Assembly (NCBI RefSeq): GCF_023702675.1
Contig: NZ_CP098478.1
Span: 2,294,001 to 2,358,000, forward strand
Reading direction: 5' to 3'
DNA from: Acinetobacter sp. C26M
Lineage (GTDB): Bacteria; Pseudomonadota; Gammaproteobacteria; Pseudomonadales; Moraxellaceae
Length of the DNA stretch: 64,000 nt
Part shown: positions 1-8,582 of the stretch, in pieces
Layout: every line of letters starts with the position of its first letter
How positions within the stretch are numbered: the first letter of the stretch is position 1
Notes under the pieces: model-generated
Databases searched by the model: none
What the model was told of the DNA's origin: nothing
What the model saw: the letters and a program-made list of their open reading frames with translations, nothing else
Program-made: the position numbers and the translations under genes

Positions 1-1
1 C

Positions 2-112
2 AAACCCAACATCATTCCACTGGATGAAGAATGTATTTTTGTCGGTGAAGTGGTAGACTCCATTCGTTATATTTACCAATCCAAACGCCGATCGAAGATA
101 AAACATAGCTAA
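2..112 (+). CDS. C-terminal end of an unidentified protein (partial)
   Basis: An open frame runs from the window edge to a TAA at 110-112 and gives 36 residues ending in a basic tail (SKRRSKIKHS). The rest of the gene lies outside the window. The composition (LDEECIFVGEVVDSIRYIY) looks like real protein, and a strong terminator follows about 80 bases later, which supports the orientation. I do not recognise the family from this fragment. Confidence 0.55.
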   Translation, partial: KPNIIPLDEECIFVGEVVDSIRYIYQSKRRSKIKHS

Positions 113-191
113 TGGATAAAGACTTATTTATTAGTATTCTTATTTAAAGCTAATATTAGTATTTTAATTATTTATATCATCAAACTCATAT

Positions 192-223
192 AAAAAAGCC
201 TAGATGATGATCTAGGCTTTTTT
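192..223. terminator. Bidirectional intrinsic terminator
   Basis: A perfect stem (AAAAAGCCTAGAT / ATCTAGGCTTTTT) with a GATG loop has A and T tracts on both sides. It sits between the end of the plus-strand partial gene and the end of the minus-strand yceI gene, so it can serve both. Confidence 0.85.
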
Positions 224-236
224 ATTCAATGTCATA

Positions 237-815
237 TTACTTTGCAGCAGTTGCTTCAGTTGTAATATTCACCGTGATCTTATCACCGACATTGGGTACG
301 TAGTTGCCGATACCGAATGCTGAACGGTTAAAACTGGTTGTTGCATTAAAACCGATTGCAGGTACTTTCGCCATTGGATGCTCGCCTTGTTTATTCAGTA
401 CAGCATCTAATACCACAGGTTTAGTCACACCTTTAACCGTTAAATCACCTGTAATTTTGAAGTGTTTTTTGTCTTTGGTTTCTACTTTAGTACTTTTAAA
501 AGTAATGTTTGGATATTTCGCAGCATTAAACCAAGCTTCTTCTTGGAACTCTTTATCCAAAGCAGCAACATTGGTATTTACACTGCTTAAAGGAATAGTT
601 ACTTCTACAGATGAATTTGCAGGTTTTGCAGTATCAACTTTAATCGTACCTTGGATGTCAGTGAAATTTGCACTTGGTGTAGAGAAACCAAAGTGATTCC
701 AGCTGAATACGGTCGCAGTATGCGTTGGGTCAATTTTATAGTCGACTGGTGCAGCCAAAGTTACAGAACTAGCTAAAGCGACTGCTAAACCGAGGTTTAA
801 TGTTTTAAATTGCAT
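237..815 (-). CDS. YceI family periplasmic protein
   Basis: This 192-residue protein has a typical Sec signal peptide (MQFKTLNLGLAVALASSVTLA) with cleavage near residue 21-22. The mature part starts with the YceI hallmark of an Asp-Pro-Thr-His-Thr motif followed by FSWNHFGFS and later GDLTVKGVTKPV. YceI proteins have a lipocalin-like beta-barrel that binds isoprenoid or other long amphipathic ligands in the periplasm; some are induced by stress or high pH. Length and domain match the family. The ATG at 815 has an AAGGA motif at good spacing upstream. It is single-gene and ends at the shared terminator at 192-223. The ligand cannot be read from sequence. Confidence 0.93.
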   Translation of the reverse strand: MQFKTLNLGLAVALASSVTLAAPVDYKIDPTHTATVFSWNHFGFSTPSANFTDIQGTIKVDTAKPANSSVEVTIPLSSVNTNVAALDKEFQEEAWFNAAKYPNITFKSTKVETKDKKHFKITGDLTVKGVTKPVVLDAVLNKQGEHPMAKVPAIGFNATTSFNRSAFGIGNYVPNVGDKITVNITTEATAAK

Positions 816-1042
816 TTTTGGTATCCTTGTTTGATATAGTGATTAGTGTATAGATCAAGTATTTTTATTCACTAGTCTTTATAAAACGATATGTTTCACC
901 AGTGCAACAATAAAAGCGTTACAGCGCTTATCAAAAATCAATATCATAAGACCATTCGATACTGGACAATTGATCAGCAAGATCACATGATCAATGGGTA
1001 TATTTTGATTTAGATACTTCACGATAAACAACAAGGTAAAAC

Positions 1043-1453
1043 ATGACACATACAGCACAAGCACTTAGTACATCTACACCTTATCGCGTTACGTTAACAG
1101 ATCCTGCTGGTCATACTTGGTATGCAGATGAGCCTACAGATAAAGGTGGTCAAGATACTGCACCCAACCCAGTTCAGCTTTTACTTTCGGCTTTAGGTGC
1201 CTGTACGACCATTACCTTAGAAATGTATGCCAATCACAAAGGGATTAAGCTTGATCATGTTCAGGTTGATTTAGCCTTAAATCCCAATGGTGAACCTGAA
1301 TCAGGTCAAAATAATATTGAACGTAAAATTATCTTAAAAGGTGAATTTACCGAAGATCAGCATAAACGTTTATTAAAAGTCGCGGAAAGTTGCCCGATTC
1401 ATAAATTGTTAACGTCAAATATTTCGATTCAGAGTGAATTGAGTATTGGGTAA
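1043..1453 (+). CDS. OsmC/Ohr family protein
   Basis: The 136-residue protein has the OsmC fold signature: a first redox cysteine at residue 54 (ALGACTTITL) and a second at residue 117 (AESCPIHKLL). OsmC/Ohr proteins reduce organic hydroperoxides using the cysteine pair. The short length, the SCPIHK motif and the absence of an Ohr-type N-terminus place it nearer the YhfA-like subgroup, whose substrates are poorly known. Start ATG 1043 follows an AAGGT motif. It is a stand-alone gene; the next gene (minus strand) converges on it with 12 bases between stops. Confidence 0.88.
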   Translation: MTHTAQALSTSTPYRVTLTDPAGHTWYADEPTDKGGQDTAPNPVQLLLSALGACTTITLEMYANHKGIKLDHVQVDLALNPNGEPESGQNNIERKIILKGEFTEDQHKRLLKVAESCPIHKLLTSNISIQSELSIG

Positions 1454-1465
1454 ATGGTCCTTACA

Positions 1466-1972
1466 CTAAATTTCAATCACATCCGTATGCCATTCCAATG
1501 AGCCACTCATCGAAATATCTATTGCTCGATCGACAATATTTGTGAGCTCATTTGGAATAAATGAATATAAATTTTCCCCATCGAAATGAGTCCAAAATTC
1601 AGGTGGTGGAGTGTCACAACCATCTATAAAGCCAGCCGTTTCTTTTTCACTCAAACCGTCAAACATTGATGAGTGCACATCAAATACTAATATTTTTCCC
1701 TTTAACTTTACCCAGCTTGGCATGTGATGATATTTCACCCGAGCTTGCATAGCCTCTTCAAAATAGGCCTGTATGCGATAAGCATAATCGCCGCCACCCA
1801 ATGCTTGGTCACCATTTTTGTTTTGGAAACGTTCCTGTAATGCGCGATATAAGAAATTATATTGTACGCACTGCCAAAATATTTCTTTTTTATTTAAATT
1901 TTCCAAATACCAATATTTAATATCATTTAATATTTCATCAAAAGCATGAAGTTCGAATTCTTTTTTCATCAC
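1466..1972 (-). CDS. Hypothetical soluble protein, possibly immunity-like
   Basis: A 168-residue acidic soluble protein with no signal peptide or membrane segment. It is rich in aromatic residues (FWTHFDGENLYSFIP) and ends in an acidic tail, a composition common in immunity proteins. I do not recognise a family. Two ATG codons open it (MMKK), with an AAGGTG ribosome site 6 bases before the first. It lies 15 bases downstream of the broken DUF3916-like gene on the same strand, so the two were probably one operon. Confidence 0.7.
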   Translation of the reverse strand: MMKKEFELHAFDEILNDIKYWYLENLNKKEIFWQCVQYNFLYRALQERFQNKNGDQALGGGDYAYRIQAYFEEAMQARVKYHHMPSWVKLKGKILVFDVHSSMFDGLSEKETAGFIDGCDTPPPEFWTHFDGENLYSFIPNELTNIVDRAIDISMSGSLEWHTDVIEI

Positions 1973-1987
1973 AACACCTTAATCTTT

Positions 1988-2520
1988 TTAATTTTCAATG
2001 AAGTCCCAGTAATCTGCTATATAGTTATCTGTTTCATTTTTTAGATGAATAGAATGAATATGTATCCCTTCCTCTTTTATTTTCTCAGTAATTTTAATCC
2101 CCGGCTTCGAACCAGACTCATTTCATCTCCTAAAAGAGATTTGGAATCATAGCATCCTGCCGACAAGGTATGGGCATTAAAATAATCTTCATCTAGATAT
2201 AAACAAATTTCACTCGCAAACATATCTGGTTGCACAATGACACATGCCACTTTACAAAATTTTGTCCCAACGGGCTTAGCATCAATTAAATACTGACAAG
2301 CATTAATAAGATATCGAGCACACTCAGCCTTTATTTCTTGTTGAGCATGTTTTCCTCGAACCATATTTAATGGGCACAGGTATCTTCCAATTATAATACC
2401 GCTCTTCATACCCCTCTAAATCAGGGAAATACCCTTTAAAACTTTCGCTCCAACGCCGAAAATTTCTTAATTTACGTGGAATTCCCCGTTCTTTTTATTT
2501 GATAATGCAAACCGTCTCAT
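1988..2520 (-). pseudogene. Broken DUF3916-like gene with three frameshifts
   Basis: Joining three frames on the minus strand rebuilds a protein of about 177 residues: MRRFALSNKK..., then NFRRWSESFKGYFPD...RYYNWKIPVP, then MVRGKHAQQE...DEDYFNAH, then GSKPGIKITE...DYWDFIEN. The YYNWKIPV and LYLDEDYF stretches resemble DUF3916 proteins as I remember them. The breaks are a lost base near 2467, an inserted A near 2373, and a lost base in an A run near 2121. The 110-residue open frame at 2077-2409 is only the middle of this gene. The function of DUF3916 is unknown. Family assignment is from memory. Confidence 0.65.
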
Positions 2521-2543
2521 TTTTATATTCCATTTAATCATCA

Positions 2544-2574
2544 TAAAAAAGCGCTCTAACTAGAGCGCTTTTTT
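2544..2574. terminator. Intrinsic terminator downstream of tkt
   Basis: A perfect hairpin (AAAAAAGCGCTCT, AACT loop, AGAGCGCTTTTTT) lies 16 bases past the tkt stop on the minus strand. Its symmetry allows function in either direction, but only tkt reads into it. Confidence 0.85.
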
Positions 2575-2590
2575 ATACCACTTAATTTGA

Positions 2591-4579
2591 TTAAGCAGTC
2601 AATTCTTTAACCGCAGCAACAACTGCTTCAGTGGTGATACCGAAGAATTGGAACAAGTCTTTTGCTGGAGCAGATTCGCCATAAGTGGTCATACCGATCA
2701 CTTTGCCGTCTAAACCAACAAACTTCCACCAGTAATCTACATGAGCCGCTTCAACCGCTACACGTGCACGGATATGCGCAGGCAATACCGCTTCACGATA
2801 CGCAACATCTTGCTTCATAAACTCTTCAGCACATGGCATAGACACTACACGCACACCTTCAAGTTGTGCATATGCTTCCATTGCCAATGAAACTTCTGAA
2901 CCTGTGGCAATGATAATTGCTTTTAACTCGCCTTTTTCTTCAGCAAGTACATAACCACCTTTTGCAACGTTTTGAATTTGAGCTTCATTACGTGCTTGGA
3001 ATGGCAAGTTTTGACGAGAGAAAATGAGCGCTGATGGACCATCTTTACGTTGAAGAGCCGATTTCCAAGAAACAGCTGCTTCAACTGTGTCACATGGACG
3101 CCATGTATTTAAGTTTGGTGTACCGCGCAATGATGCAATTTGTTCGATTGGTTGATGCGTAGGACCATCTTCACCTAAACCAATTGAGTCATGTGTATAA
3201 ACATGAATCACACGTTGCTTCATCAATGCAGACATACGCACTGCATTACGTGCATATTCCATAAACATCAAGAAAGTTGCAACATAAGGAACAAAACCAC
3301 CGTGTAAAGCCACACCGTTCGCAATTGCAGTCATACCGAATTCACGAACGCCATAATACACGTAGTTGCCCGCTGGGTTTTCTTGTACGCCTTGGCAACC
3401 TTTCCAAAGTGTTAAGTTAGAACCAGCCAAGTCAGCAGAGCCGCCTAATAATTCAGGAAGCAATGGACCGAATGCCTGTAAAGTATTTTGGCTTGCTTTA
3501 CGTGTTGCAATCGTTTCTGCTTTTGTATTTGTTTCAGCAATAAATGCATCTGCTTGCGCAGCAAATTCGGCAGGTAAATCACCATTGATACGACGTAATA
3601 ATTCAGCCGCTTCAGTTGGATATTTTGCTTGGTATTGAGCAAACAATTCATTCCAAGCTGCTTCAGACGTTTGACCTTTTGCTTTTGCATCCCAAGCTGC
3701 ATAAACATCTTCAGGGATAACAAATGAATCTTCTTTCCAGCCTAATGCTTCACGAGTTAAAACGATTTCGTCTTTACCCAATGGTGCACCGTGGCAATCT
3801 TCTTTACCTTGTTTATTTGGTGAACCTAAACCAATAATCGTTTTACAGATGATGATCGTTGGTTTATTGGTTTCAGCTTTCGCTTTTACAGTCGCTTGAC
3901 GGATTGCATCAGCATCATGACCGTCTACACGAAGGACTTGCCAACCATACGCCTTGAAACGTTGTTCAGTATCATCGCTGAACCAACCTTCAACTTCACC
4001 ATCAATTGAAATACCATTGTCATCATAGTACGCAACAAGTTTACCAAGACCTAAAGTACCTGCGAGTGAACATACTTCGTGAGAAATACCTTCCATCAAG
4101 CAGCCATCACCTAAGAAGCAGTAAGTGAAGTGATCAACAACATTTAAACCGTCTTTGTTGAATTGAGCTGCCAAAGTTTTTTCAGCCAATGCAAAACCAA
4201 CTGCATTTGCAATGCCCTGACCTAATGGGCCAGTTGTTGTTTCAATACCAGGCGCATAGCCATATTCTGGGTGACCTGGTGTTTTAGAATGTAATTGACG
4301 GAATTGTTTTAAATCTTCAATAGATAAATCATAACCAGTCAAATGCAACAATGCATATTGCAACATTGAACCATGACCATTCGACAATACAAAACGGTCG
4401 CGGTTCGCCCATTGTGGGTTGGTCGGGTTATGATTTAAAAACTCACGCCAAACAACATCAGCGATATCTGCCATCCCCATTGGTGCACCTGGATGCCCTG
4501 AGTTTGCTTGTTGCACAGCATCCATTGCCAAGACACGAATTGCATTTGCAATACGACGTTCATTTAAAGGGGTTGTCAT
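2591..4579 (-). CDS. tkt: Transketolase
   Basis: A full-length 662-residue transketolase. It transfers two-carbon ketol units between sugar phosphates in the non-oxidative pentose phosphate pathway, using thiamine diphosphate and a divalent metal in the cytoplasm. Visible signatures are the N-terminal [11 protein letters not shown], the [12 protein letters not shown] motif, the thiamine-binding GDGCLMEG...NGISIDG stretch around residues 155-200, the middle-domain [14 protein letters not shown] around residue 470, and the C-terminal domain. The start ATG at 4579 is followed by the usual short N-terminus. It is divergent from metK, with 384 bases between. Confidence 0.97.
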   Translation of the reverse strand: MTTPLNERRIANAIRVLAMDAVQQANSGHPGAPMGMADIADVVWREFLNHNPTNPQWANRDRFVLSNGHGSMLQYALLHLTGYDLSIEDLKQFRQLHSKTPGHPEYGYAPGIETTTGPLGQGIANAVGFALAEKTLAAQFNKDGLNVVDHFTYCFLGDGCLMEGISHEVCSLAGTLGLGKLVAYYDDNGISIDGEVEGWFSDDTEQRFKAYGWQVLRVDGHDADAIRQATVKAKAETNKPTIIICKTIIGLGSPNKQGKEDCHGAPLGKDEIVLTREALGWKEDSFVIPEDVYAAWDAKAKGQTSEAAWNELFAQYQAKYPTEAAELLRRINGDLPAEFAAQADAFIAETNTKAETIATRKASQNTLQAFGPLLPELLGGSADLAGSNLTLWKGCQGVQENPAGNYVYYGVREFGMTAIANGVALHGGFVPYVATFLMFMEYARNAVRMSALMKQRVIHVYTHDSIGLGEDGPTHQPIEQIASLRGTPNLNTWRPCDTVEAAVSWKSALQRKDGPSALIFSRQNLPFQARNEAQIQNVAKGGYVLAEEKGELKAIIIATGSEVSLAMEAYAQLEGVRVVSMPCAEEFMKQDVAYREAVLPAHIRARVAVEAAHVDYWWKFVGLDGKVIGMTTYGESAPAKDLFQFFGITTEAVVAAVKELTA

Positions 4580-4963
4580 AAGTCAGAATCCGATTAAATC
4601 AAATAAGATGAGAAGAAGATGAGAAATCATCTTTCAAAAGATGCGACTATTGTCTTAAAAAAACGCCAGTGGGTAAAGTGCAATACACGATATTTCTTAT
4701 TTTTCGCTGATTCAGCTGTCATTCTATGCCTAAATGCTCATGTGATAGACAGAATGTAAATTTGAGACTAAGGATATTGGATACTAAATTACAGATTTAT
4801 TCATATAAAAAGACATTAATATCAGTTTCATTGATACACATATCAATAAAAACATAATGAAAATGAAATAAATTCATGCTTTTTAGTCAGCTTATGCTAG
4901 TCCTATCCGCCAAGTCGATGTAACATACTCTGTCTTTTTGAAAATACCAATGATAGGACGTTC
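4580..4963. promoter_or_regulatory. Divergent tkt/metK promoter region
   Basis: This 384-base AT-rich gap separates two outward-facing housekeeping genes and must hold both promoters. I looked for SAM-riboswitch-like stems ahead of metK and saw none. No clear operator repeat was found. A GGA motif in ATAGGACG lies 7-10 bases ahead of the metK ATG. Confidence 0.5.
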
Positions 4964-6130
4964 ATGCGCGAGTATGCTGTTTTTACTTCAGAATCTGTAA
5001 GCGAAGGTCATCCAGACAAAATGGCTGACCAAATTAGCGATGCAATTTTAGATGCAATCCTAAAAGAAGACCCGTATGCGCGTGTCGCTTGTGAAACATT
5101 AGTAAAAACAGGTGCGGTTGTTCTTGCTGGTGAAATCACAACAACAGCAAATGTGGACTTTGAAGCGATTGTACGTCAAACCGTAAATGGAATTGGTTAC
5201 CACCATTCTGATTTAGGTTTTGATGGCTCGACCTGTGCTGTCATCAACATGATCGGCAAACAATCTCCTGAGATTGCACAAGGTGTTGACCGCCAAAAAC
5301 CAGAAGATCAAGGTGCTGGTGACCAAGGTCTTATGTTTGGTTATGCAAGCCGTGAGACTGATGTACTCATGCCTGCTCCAATCTCTTATGCGCACCGTTT
5401 AATGGAGCGTCAAGCAGAATTACGCCGTTCAGGTGCTCTGCCTTGGCTACGCCCAGATGCAAAAAGCCAAGTCACTTTTGCATATGAAAATGGCAAACCT
5501 GTTCGTTTAGATGCAGTTGTATTATCAACACAGCACGATCCTGAAATCTCTCAGATTCAGCTTAAAGAAGCAATTATTGAAGAGATTGTTAAGCCAATCA
5601 TTCCTGCTGAAATGTTCCATGCTGGCACTAAATTCCACATCAACCCAACTGGTATGTTTGTGATTGGAGGTCCTGTAGGGGACTGTGGTTTAACAGGTCG
5701 TAAAATTATTGTAGATACTTATGGCGGTATGGCACGTCATGGTGGCGGTGCTTTCTCTGGTAAAGATCCATCGAAAGTAGACCGCTCTGCTGCTTATGCT
5801 GGTCGTTATGTGGCAAAAAATATTGTTGCGGCTGGTTTAGCAGATAAATGCGAAATCCAAGTGAGTTATGCAATTGGTGTAGCAGAACCAACGTCGATCT
5901 CTATTAATACGTTCAATACTGGTAAAGTATCAGACGAGTTGATTATTCAACTTGTACGTGAACATTTTGATTTACGCCCTTATGGCATCACACGTATGTT
6001 GAACCTCATTCAACCTATGTATAAGCAAACTGCTGCTTATGGTCACTTTGGCCGTGAAGGTTCTGATTCTGCATTTACATGGGAAAAAACCGATAAAGTT
6101 GAAATCCTTAAAGATGCAGCTGGATTGTAA
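4964..6130 (+). CDS. metK: S-adenosylmethionine synthetase
   Basis: A 388-residue enzyme that makes S-adenosylmethionine from methionine and ATP. The N-terminal [13 protein letters not shown] (metal and ATP binding), the [12 protein letters not shown] signature, the phosphate-binding [19 protein letters not shown] near residue 260, and the C-terminal ITRMLNL are all present. Length equals the bacterial norm (about 384). A strong terminator follows immediately, so it is monocistronic. Confidence 0.97.
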   Translation: MREYAVFTSESVSEGHPDKMADQISDAILDAILKEDPYARVACETLVKTGAVVLAGEITTTANVDFEAIVRQTVNGIGYHHSDLGFDGSTCAVINMIGKQSPEIAQGVDRQKPEDQGAGDQGLMFGYASRETDVLMPAPISYAHRLMERQAELRRSGALPWLRPDAKSQVTFAYENGKPVRLDAVVLSTQHDPEISQIQLKEAIIEEIVKPIIPAEMFHAGTKFHINPTGMFVIGGPVGDCGLTGRKIIVDTYGGMARHGGGAFSGKDPSKVDRSAAYAGRYVAKNIVAAGLADKCEIQVSYAIGVAEPTSISINTFNTGKVSDELIIQLVREHFDLRPYGITRMLNLIQPMYKQTAAYGHFGREGSDSAFTWEKTDKVEILKDAAGL

Positions 6131-6148
6131 TCCACACTGCTCTTGCCT

Positions 6149-6176
6149 AAAAAAGCTCGCATTTGCGAGCTTTTTT
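6149..6176. terminator. Intrinsic terminator after metK
   Basis: Hairpin AAAAAAGCTCGC / GCGAGCTTTTTT with an ATTT loop, 19 bases after the metK stop. It also lies just past the stop of the convergent minus-strand zinc-ribbon gene and can serve both. Confidence 0.85.
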
Positions 6177-6189
6177 ATTTATCCCGAAA

Positions 6190-6447
6190 TTATTTAGCCG
6201 AATCTGCATTATCTTGCTTAAACATCTCAAATAGCGAATTGCTTTGAGCTGGCTGATCTTCTTGATGATGTTGAGTATACAAATGTGCAAGCTTAATGAC
6301 CACAACAACCGCAAGACATGCCGCTACACAGAACATCCATAAACCATATGGACTACGAATATGATGAGAACCACAGTATGGGCACTCTTTATCAGTTGAT
6401 GCAACAACCTTGTCACAACATGCACAATGATATTGATATAACATCAT
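6190..6447 (-). CDS. Small zinc-ribbon membrane protein
   Basis: An 85-residue protein with an N-terminal zinc ribbon (CACC at residues 8-11 and CPYC at 22-25), then one membrane segment (LWMFCVAACLAVVVVIKLA, roughly residues 36-55) and a polar tail. The layout suggests an inner-membrane protein with the ribbon in the cytoplasm. A strong AGGAGGA site lies 5 bases before the first ATG and 8 before the second, so either start is possible. Function unknown; not a named family that I recognise. Confidence 0.75.
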   Translation of the reverse strand: MMLYQYHCACCDKVVASTDKECPYCGSHHIRSPYGLWMFCVAACLAVVVVIKLAHLYTQHHQEDQPAQSNSLFEMFKQDNADSAK

Positions 6448-6690
6448 TAATTCCTCCTACCACTTATTTTTTTATTTTCTTTTTACAACAATTTCAAACG
6501 TCACACTTTTATCCTATGAAAAAAAAACCGAGAATTCAATCTCGTTTTCTAACCTATCCATTCAAATTAACAATTTTTTATGACAATTTGATTAGAATCT
6601 CGATTTTAAACAAATCTTTAAGTTTTAAATATTATTTTGATCTTTCACATAATTTGATAAAATAAATTTTTGCAAGTTACAGATTACCTC

Positions 6691-6873
6691 ATGACTCAAT
6701 TAATTAATAAAGGTGGATTTCGCGAACGAGCGAACCGTAGCCGAAAATACAAACAATCTGAAAATGAGATAACAACCCTTCAACCAAGCCAATATCAACC
6801 ACCAAACAAAGACGTTGATTTACCTGCTACCTTATCAACTCAGCATCCCAAAGAGCAAAGTGACAAGACATAA
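6691..6873 (+). CDS. Small basic hypothetical protein
   Basis: A 60-residue frame starting MTQLINKGGFRERANRSRKYK. The N-terminus is basic and the rest polar, with no membrane segment, so it could bind nucleic acid (inference). An upstream TTG at 6670 would lengthen it, but the ATG at 6691 is the more natural start. There is no good ribosome site; a possible promoter (TTGATC ... TAAAAT) lies only about 25 bases upstream, so the leader would be very short. A terminator begins at its stop codon, which supports expression. Confidence 0.5.
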   Translation: MTQLINKGGFRERANRSRKYKQSENEITTLQPSQYQPPNKDVDLPATLSTQHPKEQSDKT

Positions 6874-6905
6874 AAAAGCACACTCTATTTAGTGTGCTTT
6901 TTTTA
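6873..6905. terminator. Intrinsic terminator
   Basis: Hairpin AAAAAGCACACT / AGTGTGCTTTTTTT with a CTATTT-type loop, placed between the small plus-strand gene and the end of fxsA on the minus strand. It can serve both. Confidence 0.85.
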
Positions 6906-6916
6906 ATTCATTGAAA

Positions 6917-7477
6917 TTAGTTTACGTCTTTTAACTCAATTTTCTTTTGATCTGGTTTTACTTCACGGGCTTCACCATCAATAATGGTTGAATCATGATA
7001 TTGACCACCACCTTGTTGATTCTGCATATCCTGCATTTGACGCATCAGATCAGCAAATGGATTCTGACCCGTAGCACCTCCGCCCATACCCCCCATCATT
7101 TTATCCATCATAGCCTGCTGACGCTTTGCCATAGTTTTCATCAAAGCATTACGGAATGCTGTTTGAACAGGTGGAATTAATACCAGCACCGCCAACACAT
7201 CTGAAATTAAACCAGGAACCATCAACAAAAAGCCAGCCATTGCTAGTGCAAGTTTCTTGGTAACCGCAGGATCACCACCCAATTGACCTGTCATCTGCAT
7301 TTGCTGCAACTGTGGCATAATGCTTGATGTACTTGAGCGAACCAAGTTCAAACCAATAAAGAATGCGATGATAAACCAGAAAAAGACATACCACATACTT
7401 CCAACGAGGTCACCCACGCCAATCCAGACTAAAACCTCGGCAATTGTGCCAAATACCACGATAAGAAGTAGATTCAT
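6917..7477 (-). CDS. fxsA: FxsA family membrane protein
   Basis: A 186-residue inner-membrane protein with the FxsA pattern: a first membrane helix (residues 1-20), a second (28-48), a conserved cytoplasmic part, and a third helix in the GFLLMVPGLISDVLAVLVLIP signature around residues 82-102. FxsA in E. coli relieves F-plasmid exclusion of phage T7 when overexpressed; its normal role is unknown. The C-terminal tail here is Met/Gly/Gln-rich (MMGGMGGG) and longer than in E. coli. It stands alone. Confidence 0.9.
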   Translation of the reverse strand: MNLLLIVVFGTIAEVLVWIGVGDLVGSMWYVFFWFIIAFFIGLNLVRSSTSSIMPQLQQMQMTGQLGGDPAVTKKLALAMAGFLLMVPGLISDVLAVLVLIPPVQTAFRNALMKTMAKRQQAMMDKMMGGMGGGATGQNPFADLMRQMQDMQNQQGGGQYHDSTIIDGEAREVKPDQKKIELKDVN

Positions 7478-7607
7478 GTCAAATCTCTAAAAATTAAAAC
7501 CTTGTGCAATCTTGAAGAATCAATCCTGACACAACAAATAAAATAAACTCGATAAACTAATTGATGGGTACATTTCTCAATTTATCAAGTGCAATACACC
7601 TACTTGT

Positions 7608-7647
7608 ATAAAAAAGCCCCCAATTAAATCTGATCTAATTGAGAGCC
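7608..7647 (-). terminator. Intrinsic terminator of the DUF333/I78 lipoprotein gene
   Basis: On the minus strand a long stem with several G-U pairs (GGCTCTCAATTA / TAATTGGGGGCT) is followed by TTTTTT. It lies 17 bases past the lipoprotein stop. Confidence 0.7.
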
Positions 7648-7664
7648 AAGAGTATCTTTAACGA

Positions 7665-8099
7665 TTAACCACAAGTTGCTTGAGTAATCTTTTTAGACTG
7701 AGGATCAACCGTTACAGTTACACGATTTTCTCGATAATCCATTGTAACAGGCTGGTTTGGTCCAACACTGCGAACAATTTCAGACTTGGTTTTTTGTTTG
7801 ATTTGCTCTTCGCTGAGACCAGATTGACCGATTAACTTCGTTGCTTCATCAGCCACACACTTCGGTTGACTCGCACGGAATAGCTCCCATTCCTCCACCA
7901 CCTGACCATTTGGCAACTTACAGTATCCAACCTGACCATTGGTTTCATTTTTAATTTCTAACTGACCACCTTGCTCTACACAATATTTACTTGCTGGATT
8001 AGCCATACCAATTTTTGGTGGAGTCATATCTTTATTTGGTGCTGCTGAACACGCTGCAAGTGAAGTAAGAACTGCACCTAAAAGTAAGATCTTTTTCAT
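7665..8099 (-). CDS. DUF333 plus I78-like protease-inhibitor lipoprotein
   Basis: The protein starts at MKKILLLGAV (144 residues). A longer frame upstream to 8243 has no ribosome site and would bury the signal. A lipobox (SLAAC, Cys17) makes it a lipoprotein. The middle (NPASKYCVEQGG ... CKLPNGQVVEEW) matches DUF333. The last 65 residues (CVADEATKLIGQ ... VRSVGPNQPVTMDYRENR ... CG) fit the peptidase-inhibitor I78 family, including the paired cysteines. Fusion of the two domains suggests a periplasmic inhibitor anchored to the envelope. The target protease is not known. Confidence 0.82.
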   Translation of the reverse strand: MKKILLLGAVLTSLAACSAAPNKDMTPPKIGMANPASKYCVEQGGQLEIKNETNGQVGYCKLPNGQVVEEWELFRASQPKCVADEATKLIGQSGLSEEQIKQKTKSEIVRSVGPNQPVTMDYRENRVTVTVDPQSKKITQATCG

Positions 8100-8255
8100 A
8101 AATTTGAATTCTGATAAAGTAAAAAGCAAAGATAACAAAATTATATAGATTATTATGTCTATGATTTGAAACAAGAACCTAGACGATGAAATGGACTTCA
8201 TAACGATGTAGCCCATCCTTCTTTCAAGCTTATCAAATAACAAATAGAGATAGGT

Positions 8256-8417
8256 TTATTGAATAATGATGTATTCCAACCGGATAGCCTCATCAATCAA
8301 GTAATGCTCTTTGATGATATAAAAGTAAGGTCGTGTATCCACCCACTCATCCATTGCCATAATCGCTTGTGTATACCCCGTTACCGCTGAAAAATCTTTA
8401 ACTTGTATAATATCCAT
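8256..8417 (-). CDS. Small acidic hypothetical protein
   Basis: A 53-residue frame beginning MDIIQVKDFSAVTGYTQ and ending LEYIIIQ. An AAGGA motif lies 8 bases before the ATG at 8417; an in-frame ATG at 8426 is too close to that site. The composition is protein-like and a hairpin flanks the region. It could be a small regulator or a conserved orphan; no family recognised. Confidence 0.45.
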   Translation of the reverse strand: MDIIQVKDFSAVTGYTQAIMAMDEWVDTRPYFYIIKEHYLIDEAIRLEYIIIQ

Positions 8418-8526
8418 GGACTTCATCCTTTTTTATTTAGCCTAACATATTATATTTATTCATATAGAACAAATTGATGCCGAATAAGTCACTTCCATAC
8501 CTCACATTTTTCAACTTGAAGAAACA

Positions 8527-8560
8527 TAAAAAACGTCTCACCGTGTGGAGACATTTTTTA
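8527..8560 (-). terminator. Probable terminator of the FAD oxidoreductase gene
   Basis: AAAAAACGTCTC and GAGACATTTTTT form a stem with one internal mismatch and an 8-base loop, 23 bases beyond the stop of the minus-strand oxidoreductase. Confidence 0.65.
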
Positions 8561-8582
8561 TAGAAATGAAGCTAAGTGAGTC

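Noticed and set aside
304..696. Plus-strand 130-codon frame opposite yceI
   Set aside because: It is the antisense shadow of a well-supported gene, with no ribosome site and no protein-like pattern of its own.
879..1064. Minus-strand 61-codon frame between yceI and the OsmC gene
   Set aside because: No ribosome site; it overlaps the start of the OsmC gene and its composition follows the AT-rich promoter region.
4580..4963. Possible SAM riboswitch ahead of metK
   Set aside because: No SAM-I-like stems or anti-terminator/terminator pair was visible; a normal promoter is enough.
6318..6665. Plus-strand 115-codon frame
   Set aside because: Antisense to the zinc-ribbon gene, then runs through AT-rich non-coding sequence.
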